A program made the position numbers and the translations under genes. From Rhizobium sp. NLR16a (GTDB lineage Bacteria > Pseudomonadota > Alphaproteobacteria > Rhizobiales > Rhizobiaceae), in NCBI RefSeq assembly GCF_017948245.1, contig NZ_CP072865.1, positions 769,501-833,500 on the forward strand: DNA of 64,000 nucleotides. Direction: 5' to 3'. Below are positions 17,481 to 26,680 of this stretch, in pieces. Numbering within the stretch: the first letter of the stretch is position 1; the number at the start of each line of letters is the position of its first letter. A model generated the notes under the pieces. The model worked only from the letters and a program-made list of their open reading frames with translations, had not been told where the DNA came from and ran no database searches.

Positions 17481-17523
17481 CTACAGCGTCCTTTGCGCGT
17501 CTAAAAGACGCGCGGCGCTGTAG
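17481..17523. repeat. CTACAGCG...CGCTGTAG intergenic palindrome
   Basis: Nested inverted repeat: CTACAGCG (17481-17488)/CGCTGTAG (17516-17523) outside, GCGCGTCT (17495-17502)/AGACGCGC (17506-17513) inside. I recognise this as a dispersed rhizobial intergenic repeat. The stop codon of the minus-strand GST gene (17501-17503) lies inside it. Confidence 0.7.
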
Positions 17524-18490
17524 CGCGGCCATGCGGGCTGTCGAGATCAAGCGCCGGGCCGACCGGGACGATGCCGGTCGGATTGATCGTCTTGTGACTG
17601 CGGTAATAGTGCTGCTTGATGTGCTGCAGGTTTACCGTCTCGGCAACGCCTGCCGTCTGATAGAGATCCCTGAGATAGCCCGGCAGATTGCGATAATCGG
17701 CGATGCGGCGAATGTTGCACTTGAAGTGGCCGACATAGACCGGGTCGAAACGCACCAGTGTGGTGAAGAGGCGCCAATCGGCCTCCGTCAATCTGTCGCC
17801 CAAAAGGTAGCGGCCCTTGCCCAGGCGTTCGTCGAGAATGTCGAGTGTTTCGAATAGTTTGCCGACATTTTCCTCGTAAGCTTCTTGAGTTGTGGCAAAG
17901 CCTGCCTTGTAGACGCCGTTGTTGACGGTGTCGTAGACGGTGGCGTTCAGCATGTCGATCTCGGCACGCAGATCCTCCGGATAGAAATCGGCCTTCGAAC
18001 CCGTCAGCCCGTCGAAGGCGCTGTTGAACATGCGGATGATCTCGGCCGATTCGTTGTTGACGATCGTGCCGGTCTGCTTGTCCCAGAGGGCGGGAACGGT
18101 GACACGGCCGGAATAGTGCGGATCCGCCTTGACGTAGATCTGCCAAAGCGTCCCAGCGCCAAACAGATGGTCGCTGGCAGCGCCGTCACCGATCTTGAAC
18201 TCCCAGCCATTCTCGAGCATCAGCGGATCCACGACAGAAACCGAAATCAGCTCCTCCAGCTTCTTCAGCTTGCGGAAGATCAAGGTGCGATGGGCCCAGG
18301 GGCAGGCGAGGGAGACATAGAGATGATACCGCCCGGCCTCAGCCTTGAAGCCGCCGCTTCCGGAAGGCCCGGCCTCGCCGTCCGCCGTCACCCAGTTGCG
18401 AAATTGCGAGGGCTGCCGTTTGAAGTGCCCCTTGCTCTCCTTCGTGTCGTACCAGATGTCGTGCCAGACGCCGTCCACAAGCATTCCCAT
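17501..18490 (-). CDS. Glutathione S-transferase of the glutathionyl-hydroquinone reductase type
   Basis: 329 residues from the ATG at 18490, which has AAGGGA about 10 bases upstream. The N-terminal thioredoxin-like domain carries the catalytic motif CPWAHR, typical of the Xi-class (YqjG/ECM4/PcpF) enzymes that reduce glutathionyl-hydroquinones; the length is also right. The C-terminal helical domain contains YLLGDRLTEADWRLFTTLVRFD. Its final residues (TAPRVF) are encoded by an intergenic repeat, so the natural C-terminus was probably extended by that element. Substrate is inferred from the family. Confidence 0.9.
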   Translation of the reverse strand: MGMLVDGVWHDIWYDTKESKGHFKRQPSQFRNWVTADGEAGPSGSGGFKAEAGRYHLYVSLACPWAHRTLIFRKLKKLEELISVSVVDPLMLENGWEFKIGDGAASDHLFGAGTLWQIYVKADPHYSGRVTVPALWDKQTGTIVNNESAEIIRMFNSAFDGLTGSKADFYPEDLRAEIDMLNATVYDTVNNGVYKAGFATTQEAYEENVGKLFETLDILDERLGKGRYLLGDRLTEADWRLFTTLVRFDPVYVGHFKCNIRRIADYRNLPGYLRDLYQTAGVAETVNLQHIKQHYYRSHKTINPTGIVPVGPALDLDSPHGRATAPRVF

Positions 18491-18708
18491 GATCTTCATT
18501 CCCTTGATTGCCGTGTTGGAATCGAAGTTAGCTGAGATAGTGGGGCTTTGCAGGTGGTAAAGATTGAACAGTGCGTCACGCCCCCCACGCCAGCAGGATC
18601 GGGTGTGCATTTTGCGTTGGACGGCGGAAATTTTTCCTGCTATCGGCCTTTTCACGATTTGAGGAACGCCTGCCTGATGTTCATTTCCAGAAACCCGCGA
18701 CGACGCTG

Positions 18709-19272
18709 ATGCTCCCGAACGCCGAAGGCGTGTTCGAGACCCATCAATCCGTCCAACCGGTTTCTGCCATCATGTACAAGCACGATCTCGTCTACCTCAC
18801 CGAAGACGCGTCCCACGACGCCGCCATCGAACATATCAATGAAGAAGCCTTCGGTCCGGGCCGCTTCGCGCGGGCGGCCGCGCGTATCCGCGAGCAGGGG
18901 CCGCACGACCTGTCGCTCTCCTTCATCTGCGCTGACGACGGCGAGACGATCGCCTCCGTGCGCATGACGCCGGTGCTGGCCGGCACGGTGAAGGGACATC
19001 TTCTTGGCCCGCTTGCCGTTCGACCCTCGCACAAAAACATAGGTATCGGCCGAGAACTGGTGCGGATCGCGGTGGAAGCTGCGCGGCGCAAGGGTTCGGA
19101 AGCCGTCATCCTCGTCGGCGATCCGCCCTATTACGGTCCGCTCGGCTTCGAGAAGGTGGCCTATAACGCGCTTGCCTTTCCAGGTCCCGTCGATCCCGGC
19201 CGGGTGCTGGTCGTTCCGATCGCCGAGGGTGTGCACGAGCGGCTGAAAGGCATAATCGCCTGGCGCGGATGA
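18709..19272 (+). CDS. GNAT-family N-acetyltransferase
   Basis: 187 residues from ATG 18709; ATG 18772 (MYKHDLVYL) is an alternative. The acetyl-CoA site is LGPLAVRPSHKNIGIGRELV (motif A, Q/RxxGxG/A variant), followed by GDPPYYGPLGFEKV, a hallmark of the YhbS-like group. Acetylated substrate unknown. The stop (19270-19272) abuts the stop of the next, convergent gene with no gap. Confidence 0.88.
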   Translation: MLPNAEGVFETHQSVQPVSAIMYKHDLVYLTEDASHDAAIEHINEEAFGPGRFARAAARIREQGPHDLSLSFICADDGETIASVRMTPVLAGTVKGHLLGPLAVRPSHKNIGIGRELVRIAVEAARRKGSEAVILVGDPPYYGPLGFEKVAYNALAFPGPVDPGRVLVVPIAEGVHERLKGIIAWRG

Positions 19273-19689
19273 TCAGAGATTTTTCCGGAGGAAGCTGCGG
19301 GTGCGGCCTTCCGGGAAATCCTCAAGCTCGCCGAAGATTTCATAACCCTGGCGCAGATAGGCGCGGAGAGCCTGCGGGTTGAAGGTATCGATCCAGGCGC
19401 CACGACATCCTCGCGCCTTGGCCTCGTCTTCCGCTTTTGCGAGGATCCTGCCGGCTATGCCCGTTCCGCGCAGCGTATCGGGGATGTAAAGCATTTGGGT
19501 GAAGAGCCAGCCCCAGGCAGTAAATCCCGACAGGCCGCCGGTCACCTTGCCGTCGGTATCGCGGACGAGGACGGCGAGCGGCTGGCGGTCCGAAGGGCCG
19601 ACATCGCTGTTATTGAAGGCCGAGAGCGCATCGGTGATGGCCGCGAGCTCCACAGCCGAAGGCGATGCCGTAAGCTCGAATTCCGGCAT
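19273..19689 (-). CDS. GNAT-family N-acetyltransferase, small
   Basis: 138 residues from the ATG at 19689. Core motif LYIPDTLRGTGIAGRILAKA (acetyl-CoA binding), then GCRGAWIDTFNPQALRAYLRQGYEIFGE, the typical end of the short DUF-like GNAT group. It starts only five bases after the stop of the large membrane protein gene (19694), so it is probably the last gene of the moxR operon transcript. Substrate unknown. Confidence 0.85.
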   Translation of the reverse strand: MPEFELTASPSAVELAAITDALSAFNNSDVGPSDRQPLAVLVRDTDGKVTGGLSGFTAWGWLFTQMLYIPDTLRGTGIAGRILAKAEDEAKARGCRGAWIDTFNPQALRAYLRQGYEIFGELEDFPEGRTRSFLRKNL

Positions 19690-19693
19690 GCGA

Positions 19694-21766
19694 CTATCGC
19701 CCTTCGCGCCACCACATGGCGCCGAAAGCGAGCAGCAGGATGCCGACGCCGGCGAAGCCGGCAAAGAGCGGCAACGTGTTGATTCCCTTCAGGACCGTTT
19801 CGTTGGTCATGCGGATCATCATACGCTCGTTGTCGGAGACGCGGATCTGGCCGCGCACCGGCAGGATCGGCGGAACGCTGATCGCGCCCTTTTCGCTGGC
19901 GACACGGGTCACGAGACCTTTGCTCCTGTCAACGACAGGCTTCAGCACATCGGTCGTCGAGATCATTGCCTTGAATTCCGGCGCATCGACGGCGCCGATG
20001 TGCACAAGCGTCGATAACTTGCCGTTACGGATTTCAAACAGGCCGACCTCGTACATGCGTTTCTCGGCCTTGTAGAGCCCGGGTTCCGTCTGGGTGAGTG
20101 GCAAGGTTTCGGTCTTACCGGAGGGATAACGCACGGTGGCGTTACCGGGATTGTCGCCGATTGTCTGGCGGGTGACTTCAAGGGTTCGGCCGGAGGCGCG
20201 CGCCGTCAAGGCTTCCTCCTCGAGCGCCGGTTCCTTCATCAGCCAATGAGCGATGCGGCGATACAGCGAGACATTTGGACCGCCGCCTTCGAAGCCGCGC
20301 GCCCAGAGCCAGCCCTGATCTGAAAGCAGCATGGCGACGCGGCCTTGGCCGGCGCGGTTCAGCACCAGCAGCGGATGGTTGTCGGCGCCAACCATGATCG
20401 TTTCGCCCTGCGGCCGTTCGACATCGACGCTACGGAACCAGCGGCCCCAATGCGGCGGGTCCTCGCCGGAGCCGTCCAAGCCGCGCGTGACCGGATGCTT
20501 GCGCCCTTCCTCGGAGAGACGAGGATAGAAGGCCTTTTCGATCATCCGGCCAGTCGGCTCTGCCGGCAGCACGGAGGCGAGCGGCGTCATCGCGATCGAC
20601 TCTGGGCTCGCATGTTCCGGACCGGCGGCGATCAGCAGCGCGCCGCCGTTCTCCACGTATTGCGCGATGTTGTCATAATAAAGCATCGGCAGCACGTTGG
20701 CGCGGTCCTGATAGCGATCGAAGATGATCAGGTCGAAATCCTTGATCTTGTCGATGAAGAGTTCACGCGTCGGGAAGGCGATCAGCGACAGTTCGTTGAT
20801 CGGCGTGCCGTCCTGCTTTTCCGGCGGACGCAGAATGGTGAAGTGAACGAGATCGACCGAGGCGTCGGATTTCAGGAGGTTGCGCCAAGCGCGCTCGCCG
20901 GCATGCGGCTCGCCGGAGACGAGCAGGACGCGCAGATTCTGGCGAATGCCGTCGATGACGTGGACGGCGCGGTTGTTGGCGGTGGTGACTTCGCCGGGAA
21001 GCCCGGCGACGGAAAATTCGAGCACGTTGCTGCCGCCAGCCGGCACCTTGAAGGAGAAAGGCGTATCCTGGCCGGGCGTTGCCTGCAAGGTAGCGATCTC
21101 GTCGCCGTTCAGCTTCACCGTGACGTCGGCCGTGCCGCCGGGGCTCGGACCATCGTCGAAGACGCGCAGGACGACCTGCTGCTCCTCGTTGACGATGCCG
21201 AAGCGCGGTCCCTTGATGACTTCGATGCGACGGTCGAATTCTTTAGGCTTGCCGGTGACGAGACCATGGATCGGCGCATCGAAGCCGAGCGTCTGATTGG
21301 CGGCCGGGACATCATGGACTTCGCCGTCTGTCAGCATGATGGCGCCGCCGATGCGGGCGGATGGGACGTCGGCGATGTTGGCTGCCAGCGCGTCGAACAG
21401 GCGGGTGGACGGAACGTCGGAGTTGACGTCGCCTTCGACATCGACGAAGCGGGGTTCTATCTGGGGGAAGCGGGCAAGCTGCCCTTTCAACGCCGCAAGC
21501 GCGTCATCGGTCATCTTCATGCGCTCGGGCGTCTGCTGGCTCTGGCTCCGGTCGACGATGACGGGGACGATCGTCGACAGCTGATCTCGATCCTCCTGCA
21601 GCAGTACGGGATTGGCAAGGGCGGTCAGCAGGGCGAGGGCGGCCAGTGTCCTGATCCAGGCGCCGCGAATGCCGCGCCAGATCGCAAAGGCGGCGATAAG
21701 AGCGCTGACGACGGCCAGTGCGGCCAGAATCGGCCAGGGCAGGAAGGGTGAGAAATCGAAGGTCAT
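19694..21766 (-). CDS. Large inner-membrane protein of the moxR-DUF58-DUF4159 operon
   Basis: 690 residues. Two membrane segments near the N-terminus (about 9-26 and 34-52) and one near the C-terminus (NTLPLFAGFAGVGILLLAFG) anchor a big periplasmic or cytosolic middle. The middle contains a von Willebrand-like beginning (VPVIVDRSQSQQT) and a class-I glutamine-amidotransferase-like fold (RVLLVSGEPHAGERAWRNLL ... LLIAAGPEH), probably without the catalytic triad. The fourth gene of the operon, its start is one base from the previous stop. Such proteins accompany MoxR ATPases in alpha-proteobacteria; function is not established. Confidence 0.8.
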   Translation of the reverse strand: MTFDFSPFLPWPILAALAVVSALIAAFAIWRGIRGAWIRTLAALALLTALANPVLLQEDRDQLSTIVPVIVDRSQSQQTPERMKMTDDALAALKGQLARFPQIEPRFVDVEGDVNSDVPSTRLFDALAANIADVPSARIGGAIMLTDGEVHDVPAANQTLGFDAPIHGLVTGKPKEFDRRIEVIKGPRFGIVNEEQQVVLRVFDDGPSPGGTADVTVKLNGDEIATLQATPGQDTPFSFKVPAGGSNVLEFSVAGLPGEVTTANNRAVHVIDGIRQNLRVLLVSGEPHAGERAWRNLLKSDASVDLVHFTILRPPEKQDGTPINELSLIAFPTRELFIDKIKDFDLIIFDRYQDRANVLPMLYYDNIAQYVENGGALLIAAGPEHASPESIAMTPLASVLPAEPTGRMIEKAFYPRLSEEGRKHPVTRGLDGSGEDPPHWGRWFRSVDVERPQGETIMVGADNHPLLVLNRAGQGRVAMLLSDQGWLWARGFEGGGPNVSLYRRIAHWLMKEPALEEEALTARASGRTLEVTRQTIGDNPGNATVRYPSGKTETLPLTQTEPGLYKAEKRMYEVGLFEIRNGKLSTLVHIGAVDAPEFKAMISTTDVLKPVVDRSKGLVTRVASEKGAISVPPILPVRGQIRVSDNERMMIRMTNETVLKGINTLPLFAGFAGVGILLLAFGAMWWREGR

Positions 21767-21767
21767 C

Positions 21768-24581
21768 TCATTGCCCTAACCGTTCGAGGAGGTCGGGAAC
21801 ATGAACCTGGTCCGTCTTGTAGTTGCCGGTCAGCATGTACATCATGATGTTGACGCCGGCCCGGTAGGCATATTCACGCTGCCCTTCATCCGAGGGCACG
21901 GTCGGCAGTATCGGCGTGCCGTTTTCGTCGACTGCCCAGGCGCCGGCGAAATCATTGCCGGTGATCAGGATCGGCGAAACCCCGTCGGCCGTCGCCGCCG
22001 ATTTTTCGGTCGTTTCGCGGCCACCTTGGCGGGCTTCGATCCAAAGCGGGCTGCCGGCATAGCGGCCGGGAAAGCTCGACAGGAGATAGAAGGATTTCGT
22101 CAGCACGTGATCCGATGGAACCGGTTCGAGCGGCGGTATATCGAGATTGGCGAGGATTTCCTGCAGCCGCTGGCCGTTAGCGCTGACATTGCCGCCATTG
22201 TCCAGAGCGCTGAGCTGGTCGCGCGTGTCAAAAAGCACGGTGCCGCCGTTGCGCATATAGGCGTCGATGCGGCTGATCGCGGCCGATGACGGCATGGGCG
22301 CCGTTGCCGAAACCGGCCAATAGATGATCGGGTAGAAGGTGAGTTCGTCCCTGGTGAGGTCAAGGCCGACGGGCGGCGCCGGCTCCAACGTCGTGCGGAA
22401 GGTCAGGAACTGGGTCAAGCCCTCAAGGCCGCGCTCGGATATATTGTCGACTTCCTGCTCGCCGGTGACGACATAGGCGAGATGCGTGTTGTCAAGCCTC
22501 TCCAGAATGAGGTCGTCATCGGGCCGGGAGTCGTTGGCGTGAAGTGTGCCGGGCTGCAGCAGGAAGCCTGCGCCGAGTACGACGGCGATCACGCCCACGG
22601 CGCGAGCGGCCGGGCGCAATCGCGAGAAAGCGCCGTTCATGAAGAGGACGATCAGGCTGTCGGCGAGCAGCAGCAGAAAGGCGACCAGGAAAAGAGCCGG
22701 CTTTGCCGACCAGCTTTCGCCACCGATCAAGCCTTCGCGCACGGCGTTGGTTCCAGCGGTATCGAGCGGCGTCAGTTCGGCGTTCTCGGGCAGCACGTTC
22801 AATGAGGTGAAACCATCTTCCGAACCGTAGAGGCCGGGCGGATTGTCGAAATTCGCCGTCGGTTCGGCTCCGGCCCTGGGGATCAGAGGTCGCGCCGAGC
22901 CAGTCTCGGAAACGAGCACACCCTTGGCCGTCAGCATGCGGTAGGGCGGAAGGGTCTCGGAGACACGCGCGCTGCTGCGTGCCTCGGACGTCACACCGCC
23001 TGAGCGCGATATCTGCAGGAGGTGACGCAGCATATCGACGAAAGTGCCCGAGATCGGCAGATCGGACCAGGTCGCTTCCGCGGTGACGTGGAAGAGGACG
23101 ATCTGGCCGGATGCCAGCTGCTTCATCGTCACCAGCGGCGTGCCGTCGGCGAGGCTGGCCCAGGTGCGTTCGGCAAGGTCGGGTGTCGGCTCGGCGAGCA
23201 CCTGCCGTTTGACGACGACATCGGCGGGACGCGGTATGCCCGCGAAGGGGCCGATGCTCGGAAATTCGGCCAGCGATTGCGGTTCGCTCCAGGACAAGGT
23301 CCCGCCCAGCGCTCGTTCTCCCTGGCGTAGGATGACGGGAATGAGCGGATCGTCGGCAGGTGCCGCCGCCATGCGCGGGCCGGCGAAACGTAGGAGCATG
23401 CCACCATTCGATATCCAGCGTGTCAGAGGTTCGTAGGTCTCCTCCGGCAGGCGGCCGATATCGGCCATGATGATGATCGAAGGGTTGTTGGCGAGAAGCT
23501 TCGGTATGGCGACGGCCAGATCGGAATCGGTGGGCTGGATGAGATCCGCATAGGGCTGCAGCGCCCGCTGGATGTAGTAGAGCGGCGAGAGCAGCGGCTG
23601 GAATTCATCGGCTCCGGTGCCGGACAGGAGGACGACGCGGCGGCGCTTGAACGCGTCGTCGAGAAGGTGGACCGCGCCTGCCGTCGCGCCGTTGTCGACG
23701 CTGATGCGGGCGAAATCGTTGCGCATCTCGAAGGGAGCGGTGATCGAACTCGTGGCAACGCTCTGGCCGGGACGGAAATCCACCCTGCCGTTGGCGATCG
23801 AGCGGCCTTGGGCATCGACGGCGTTCAGCGCCACTGATGCGGGGCGCGAACTGTCGAGCCGTGTGACCTTTACGGTCATGGCGTCGGCCGCATTGCTGGC
23901 CGCGGTGACGGCAACCGTCTTCGTGGCATCGCCCTCGATCAGGCGCAGATCGGCGGGCTGGAGCTCGGCGAGCCTGCGCACCGTCGGATCATCGGCCTTG
24001 GCGGCGGCGCCGTCGGTCAGGAAGGCGAGAGTGCCGGGCTTGACGCCATTGAGCGCCGCGCGCAGCGCTTGGAAAGCGCGCTCGCGATCGGGAACCAGCG
24101 GCCGCGGCTCGGCAGCCCGCAGCTTGTCGCGGGCGCTGGCTGCGGTGCCGGGCACGGCATCGTTGGTCGGATCGGCGGTGAAGGCGATCGCTACCGGCGC
24201 GCCGGCGGATTCGGCATCGTCCACCAGCGCGTCGGCGGTCTGGACTCGGCGCTCCCAATCGGGTGCTGCCGCCCAGCTGTTGTCAACGAAGAGGACGAGC
24301 GGGCCGCCCGATGCCAGAGAATTGGTGCGCGGATTGAAGACCGGATCGGCAATCGCAAGGATGATGATGGCAGCGAGCAGCATGCGCAGCAGCGTCAGCC
24401 ACCAGGGGCTTTGCGCCGGCGTTTCCTCGCGCTTCAGCACCGACGCAAGGATCGTCAGCGGCGGAAAGACCTCCGTTTTCGGACGTGGCGGCGTCAGCCG
24501 CAACAGCCACCAGATGACCGGCAAGGCGATGAGGGCGCCGAGAATGGCGGGATAGGCGAAAGCGAAGGGGAGGGCGTTCAT
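21768..24581 (-). CDS. DUF4159 protein with N-terminal BatA-like domain
   Basis: 937 residues. The N-terminal 90 residues carry the BatA-type anchor: a membrane segment (YPAILGALIALPVIWWLL), PPRPKTEVFPPL, and a second segment (LLRMLLAAIIILAIADPVF). Next is a VWA-like strand with incomplete MIDAS (LVLFVDNSWAAAPDW). A membrane segment near 640-660 and another near 675-695 precede the DUF4159 domain (about 720-930; ELTFYPIIYWPVS, GGTVLFDTRDQ). It overlaps the DUF58 gene by four bases (24578-24581). Likely part of a membrane complex with MoxR and DUF58. Confidence 0.85.
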   Translation of the reverse strand: MNALPFAFAYPAILGALIALPVIWWLLRLTPPRPKTEVFPPLTILASVLKREETPAQSPWWLTLLRMLLAAIIILAIADPVFNPRTNSLASGGPLVLFVDNSWAAAPDWERRVQTADALVDDAESAGAPVAIAFTADPTNDAVPGTAASARDKLRAAEPRPLVPDRERAFQALRAALNGVKPGTLAFLTDGAAAKADDPTVRRLAELQPADLRLIEGDATKTVAVTAASNAADAMTVKVTRLDSSRPASVALNAVDAQGRSIANGRVDFRPGQSVATSSITAPFEMRNDFARISVDNGATAGAVHLLDDAFKRRRVVLLSGTGADEFQPLLSPLYYIQRALQPYADLIQPTDSDLAVAIPKLLANNPSIIIMADIGRLPEETYEPLTRWISNGGMLLRFAGPRMAAAPADDPLIPVILRQGERALGGTLSWSEPQSLAEFPSIGPFAGIPRPADVVVKRQVLAEPTPDLAERTWASLADGTPLVTMKQLASGQIVLFHVTAEATWSDLPISGTFVDMLRHLLQISRSGGVTSEARSSARVSETLPPYRMLTAKGVLVSETGSARPLIPRAGAEPTANFDNPPGLYGSEDGFTSLNVLPENAELTPLDTAGTNAVREGLIGGESWSAKPALFLVAFLLLLADSLIVLFMNGAFSRLRPAARAVGVIAVVLGAGFLLQPGTLHANDSRPDDDLILERLDNTHLAYVVTGEQEVDNISERGLEGLTQFLTFRTTLEPAPPVGLDLTRDELTFYPIIYWPVSATAPMPSSAAISRIDAYMRNGGTVLFDTRDQLSALDNGGNVSANGQRLQEILANLDIPPLEPVPSDHVLTKSFYLLSSFPGRYAGSPLWIEARQGGRETTEKSAATADGVSPILITGNDFAGAWAVDENGTPILPTVPSDEGQREYAYRAGVNIMMYMLTGNYKTDQVHVPDLLERLGQ

Positions 24582-25498
24582 AGCAGCCCTCCATGCGTTG
24601 CCTTGGCCGGCATGCCGGAGAGGTACATGTGGACCGCGACCAGCGCCTCCGAGGCAAGATGATCGGTCCGGTGGGTCGTAAAGGTCCAGCCGAGATGGCG
24701 CAGCGACTGGCCGAGGCTCTCCCTGCGGGCGAGGTAGGCGTTGCGATAGGTCTCGCGGATGTGTTCGGCGCGGCCGGAGATGAGCTTGGCCCCCGTCTCC
24801 GGATCAATGAATTCGGTGCGGCCGCTATAGGGAAAGATCTCTTCGGCGGGGTCCGATATCTCGACCACGTGGCCGTGCAGGCCGCGGCGGGCAAGCGGAC
24901 CGAGCCGCTCCATGATAACAGGAGCGTCGTCGAGGAAATCGCCGATGAGCACGAGGTCGCTCCAGCCGCGGATCATTCCCGTTTCCGGCAGTCCGCCGGT
25001 CAGCGGCGCGTGCATGAGCGCGGCTGCGAGGCGTTCGGCGGCATTGCGGGTGGAGGCAGGTTCCATGATGCCGGGGCAGCCGATGCGTTCGCCGGAGCGG
25101 GCAAGGATTTCGGCAAGCGCCAGCATGACGACCAGCGCCCGGCTTTCCTTGGAGACGCTGCCGTAGCTCGACTTGTACATCATCGAGGGCGACATGTCGC
25201 ACCAGAGCCAGATGGTGTGCGCTGCTTCCCATTCGCGCTCGCGCACATAAGTATGGTCGTCGCGGGCAGAGCGGCGCCAATCGATGCGCGACAGGCTCTC
25301 GCCCTCTGCATAGGGCCGGAACTGCCAGAAATTCTCGCCGATGCCGCGTTTGCGACGGCCGTGCCAGCCGGCGATCACCGTATTGGCGATGCGCTTGGCT
25401 TCCACCAGGCAGTCCGGCATCAGGGAGGCCCGCTGCCTGGCGCGGGAGAGGGCATCGCTGCCTGACGTCGGGTTGACGGTCTGTCCGATAGATGCCAC
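24578..25498 (-). CDS. DUF58 domain-containing protein
   Basis: 306 residues from the GTG at 25498 (14 bases after the moxR stop, AAGGAAG upstream). The DUF58 signature is WRRSARDDHTYVREREWE with a preceding FRPYAEGESLSRIDW; it is followed by a VWA-like region, IWLWCDMSPSMMYKSS, where the D-x-S-x-S metal site is D-M-S-P-S. These proteins act with MoxR AAA+ ATPases in chaperone-like or maturation complexes. Upstream in-frame starts overlap moxR. The second gene of the operon. Confidence 0.88.
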   Translation of the reverse strand: MASIGQTVNPTSGSDALSRARQRASLMPDCLVEAKRIANTVIAGWHGRRKRGIGENFWQFRPYAEGESLSRIDWRRSARDDHTYVREREWEAAHTIWLWCDMSPSMMYKSSYGSVSKESRALVVMLALAEILARSGERIGCPGIMEPASTRNAAERLAAALMHAPLTGGLPETGMIRGWSDLVLIGDFLDDAPVIMERLGPLARRGLHGHVVEISDPAEEIFPYSGRTEFIDPETGAKLISGRAEHIRETYRNAYLARRESLGQSLRHLGWTFTTHRTDHLASEALVAVHMYLSGMPAKATHGGLL

Positions 25499-25511
25499 GC
25501 GTCCGGCTTCC

Positions 25512-26516
25512 TTATCCCTTTGCCTGCCTGACCAGGCCGGCAATGACGTCGCGCACCGACATGCCTTCGGCGCGGGCGGCGAAGGTCAGCGCCATGCGGT
25601 GCTGAAGAATGGGTTCGGCAAGCGCGAAGATATCATCGAGGGACGGGGCGAGGCGGCCCTCGTAGAGCGCGCGGGCGCGCGCGCAGAGCATCATCGCCTG
25701 GCCGGCGCGCGGGCCCGGACCCCAGGCGACGTTCTTGTCGGTCGAGGCATTCCCCTGACCGGGGCGGGCGGAGCGCACCAGCGAAAGGATGGCGTCGACG
25801 ACCGTCTCGCTCACCGGCATCTGGCGCACCAGGGCCTGGATTTCGATCAGCCGTTGCGCATCGATGACGGCTTCTGGCCGGGTTTCGCCGAGGCCTGTGG
25901 TCTCGAGCAGGATCTGTCGCTCGGCGGCGAGCTCGGGATAGTTGACGTCGACCTGCAGCAGGAAGCGGTCGAGCTGGGCCTCGGGCAGAGGATAGGTGCC
26001 TTCCTGCTCCAGGGGGTTCTGGGTGGCGAGCACATGGAAGGGAGCCGGCAGGTCATAGCGCTGGCCGGCGATGGTGATGTGATATTCCTGCATCGCCTGC
26101 AGAAGCGCCGACTGAGTGCGCGGCGAGGCGCGGTTGATTTCGTCGGCCATCAGGAGCTGGGCGAAGACCGGGCCTTTGACGAAACGGAAGGAACGGCGGC
26201 CGCTGTCGTCCTGATCCATCACCTCCGACCCCAGAATATCGGAAGGCATCAGGTCTGGCGTGAACTGGACGCGGTTGGCAGCAAGGCCGAGCACCTCGCC
26301 GAGTGTCGTCACCAAGCGGGTCTTGGCAAGGCCGGGGACGCCGACGAGCAGGGCATGGCCGCCTGATAGCACGGCGAGGATGGTGTTCTCGACGACGCTC
26401 TCCTGACCGAAGATCACTTTGGAGACTTCCCCGCGGATGGCAGCGATATCGGAGAGCGCCCTTTCGGCGGCGGCGACGATCGCCTTTTCATCGAGGCTGG
26501 CTTCGGTCTTCATCAT
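25512..26516 (-). CDS. moxR: MoxR-family AAA+ ATPase
   Basis: About 334 residues from ATG 26516 (GGAG about 12 bases upstream); ATGs at 26513 and 26528 are alternatives. Walker A GVPGLAKTR, Walker B LLMADEINRASP, sensor 1 VLATQNPLEQEGTYPLPEAQ and sensor 2 region PGPRAGQAM are intact. MoxR proteins act as metal-insertion or folding chaperones for VWA-domain partners; here the partners are the DUF58 and DUF4159 products downstream. Operon promoter lies in 26517-26680, shared with the divergent DUF1285 gene. Confidence 0.95.
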   Translation of the reverse strand: MMKTEASLDEKAIVAAAERALSDIAAIRGEVSKVIFGQESVVENTILAVLSGGHALLVGVPGLAKTRLVTTLGEVLGLAANRVQFTPDLMPSDILGSEVMDQDDSGRRSFRFVKGPVFAQLLMADEINRASPRTQSALLQAMQEYHITIAGQRYDLPAPFHVLATQNPLEQEGTYPLPEAQLDRFLLQVDVNYPELAAERQILLETTGLGETRPEAVIDAQRLIEIQALVRQMPVSETVVDAILSLVRSARPGQGNASTDKNVAWGPGPRAGQAMMLCARARALYEGRLAPSLDDIFALAEPILQHRMALTFAARAEGMSVRDVIAGLVRQAKG

Positions 26517-26680
26517 ACCCACGGGCATCTCCAACGGCTGAAATCATTCGGCAGCGAATCGGCGGACTTATACATCTGCCTCATACTCGATAGAGTTATG
26601 GAGATGCGACGGGCTGACAAGTTCGTTACGAATGACTATCTCGTGACTTCACTTCGTTAAGGACAAACCGGGACGGAAGA

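Noticed and set aside
20345..21751. 468-codon plus-strand frame inside the large membrane-protein gene
   Set aside because: It overlaps a clear gene on the other strand and shows only shadow composition.
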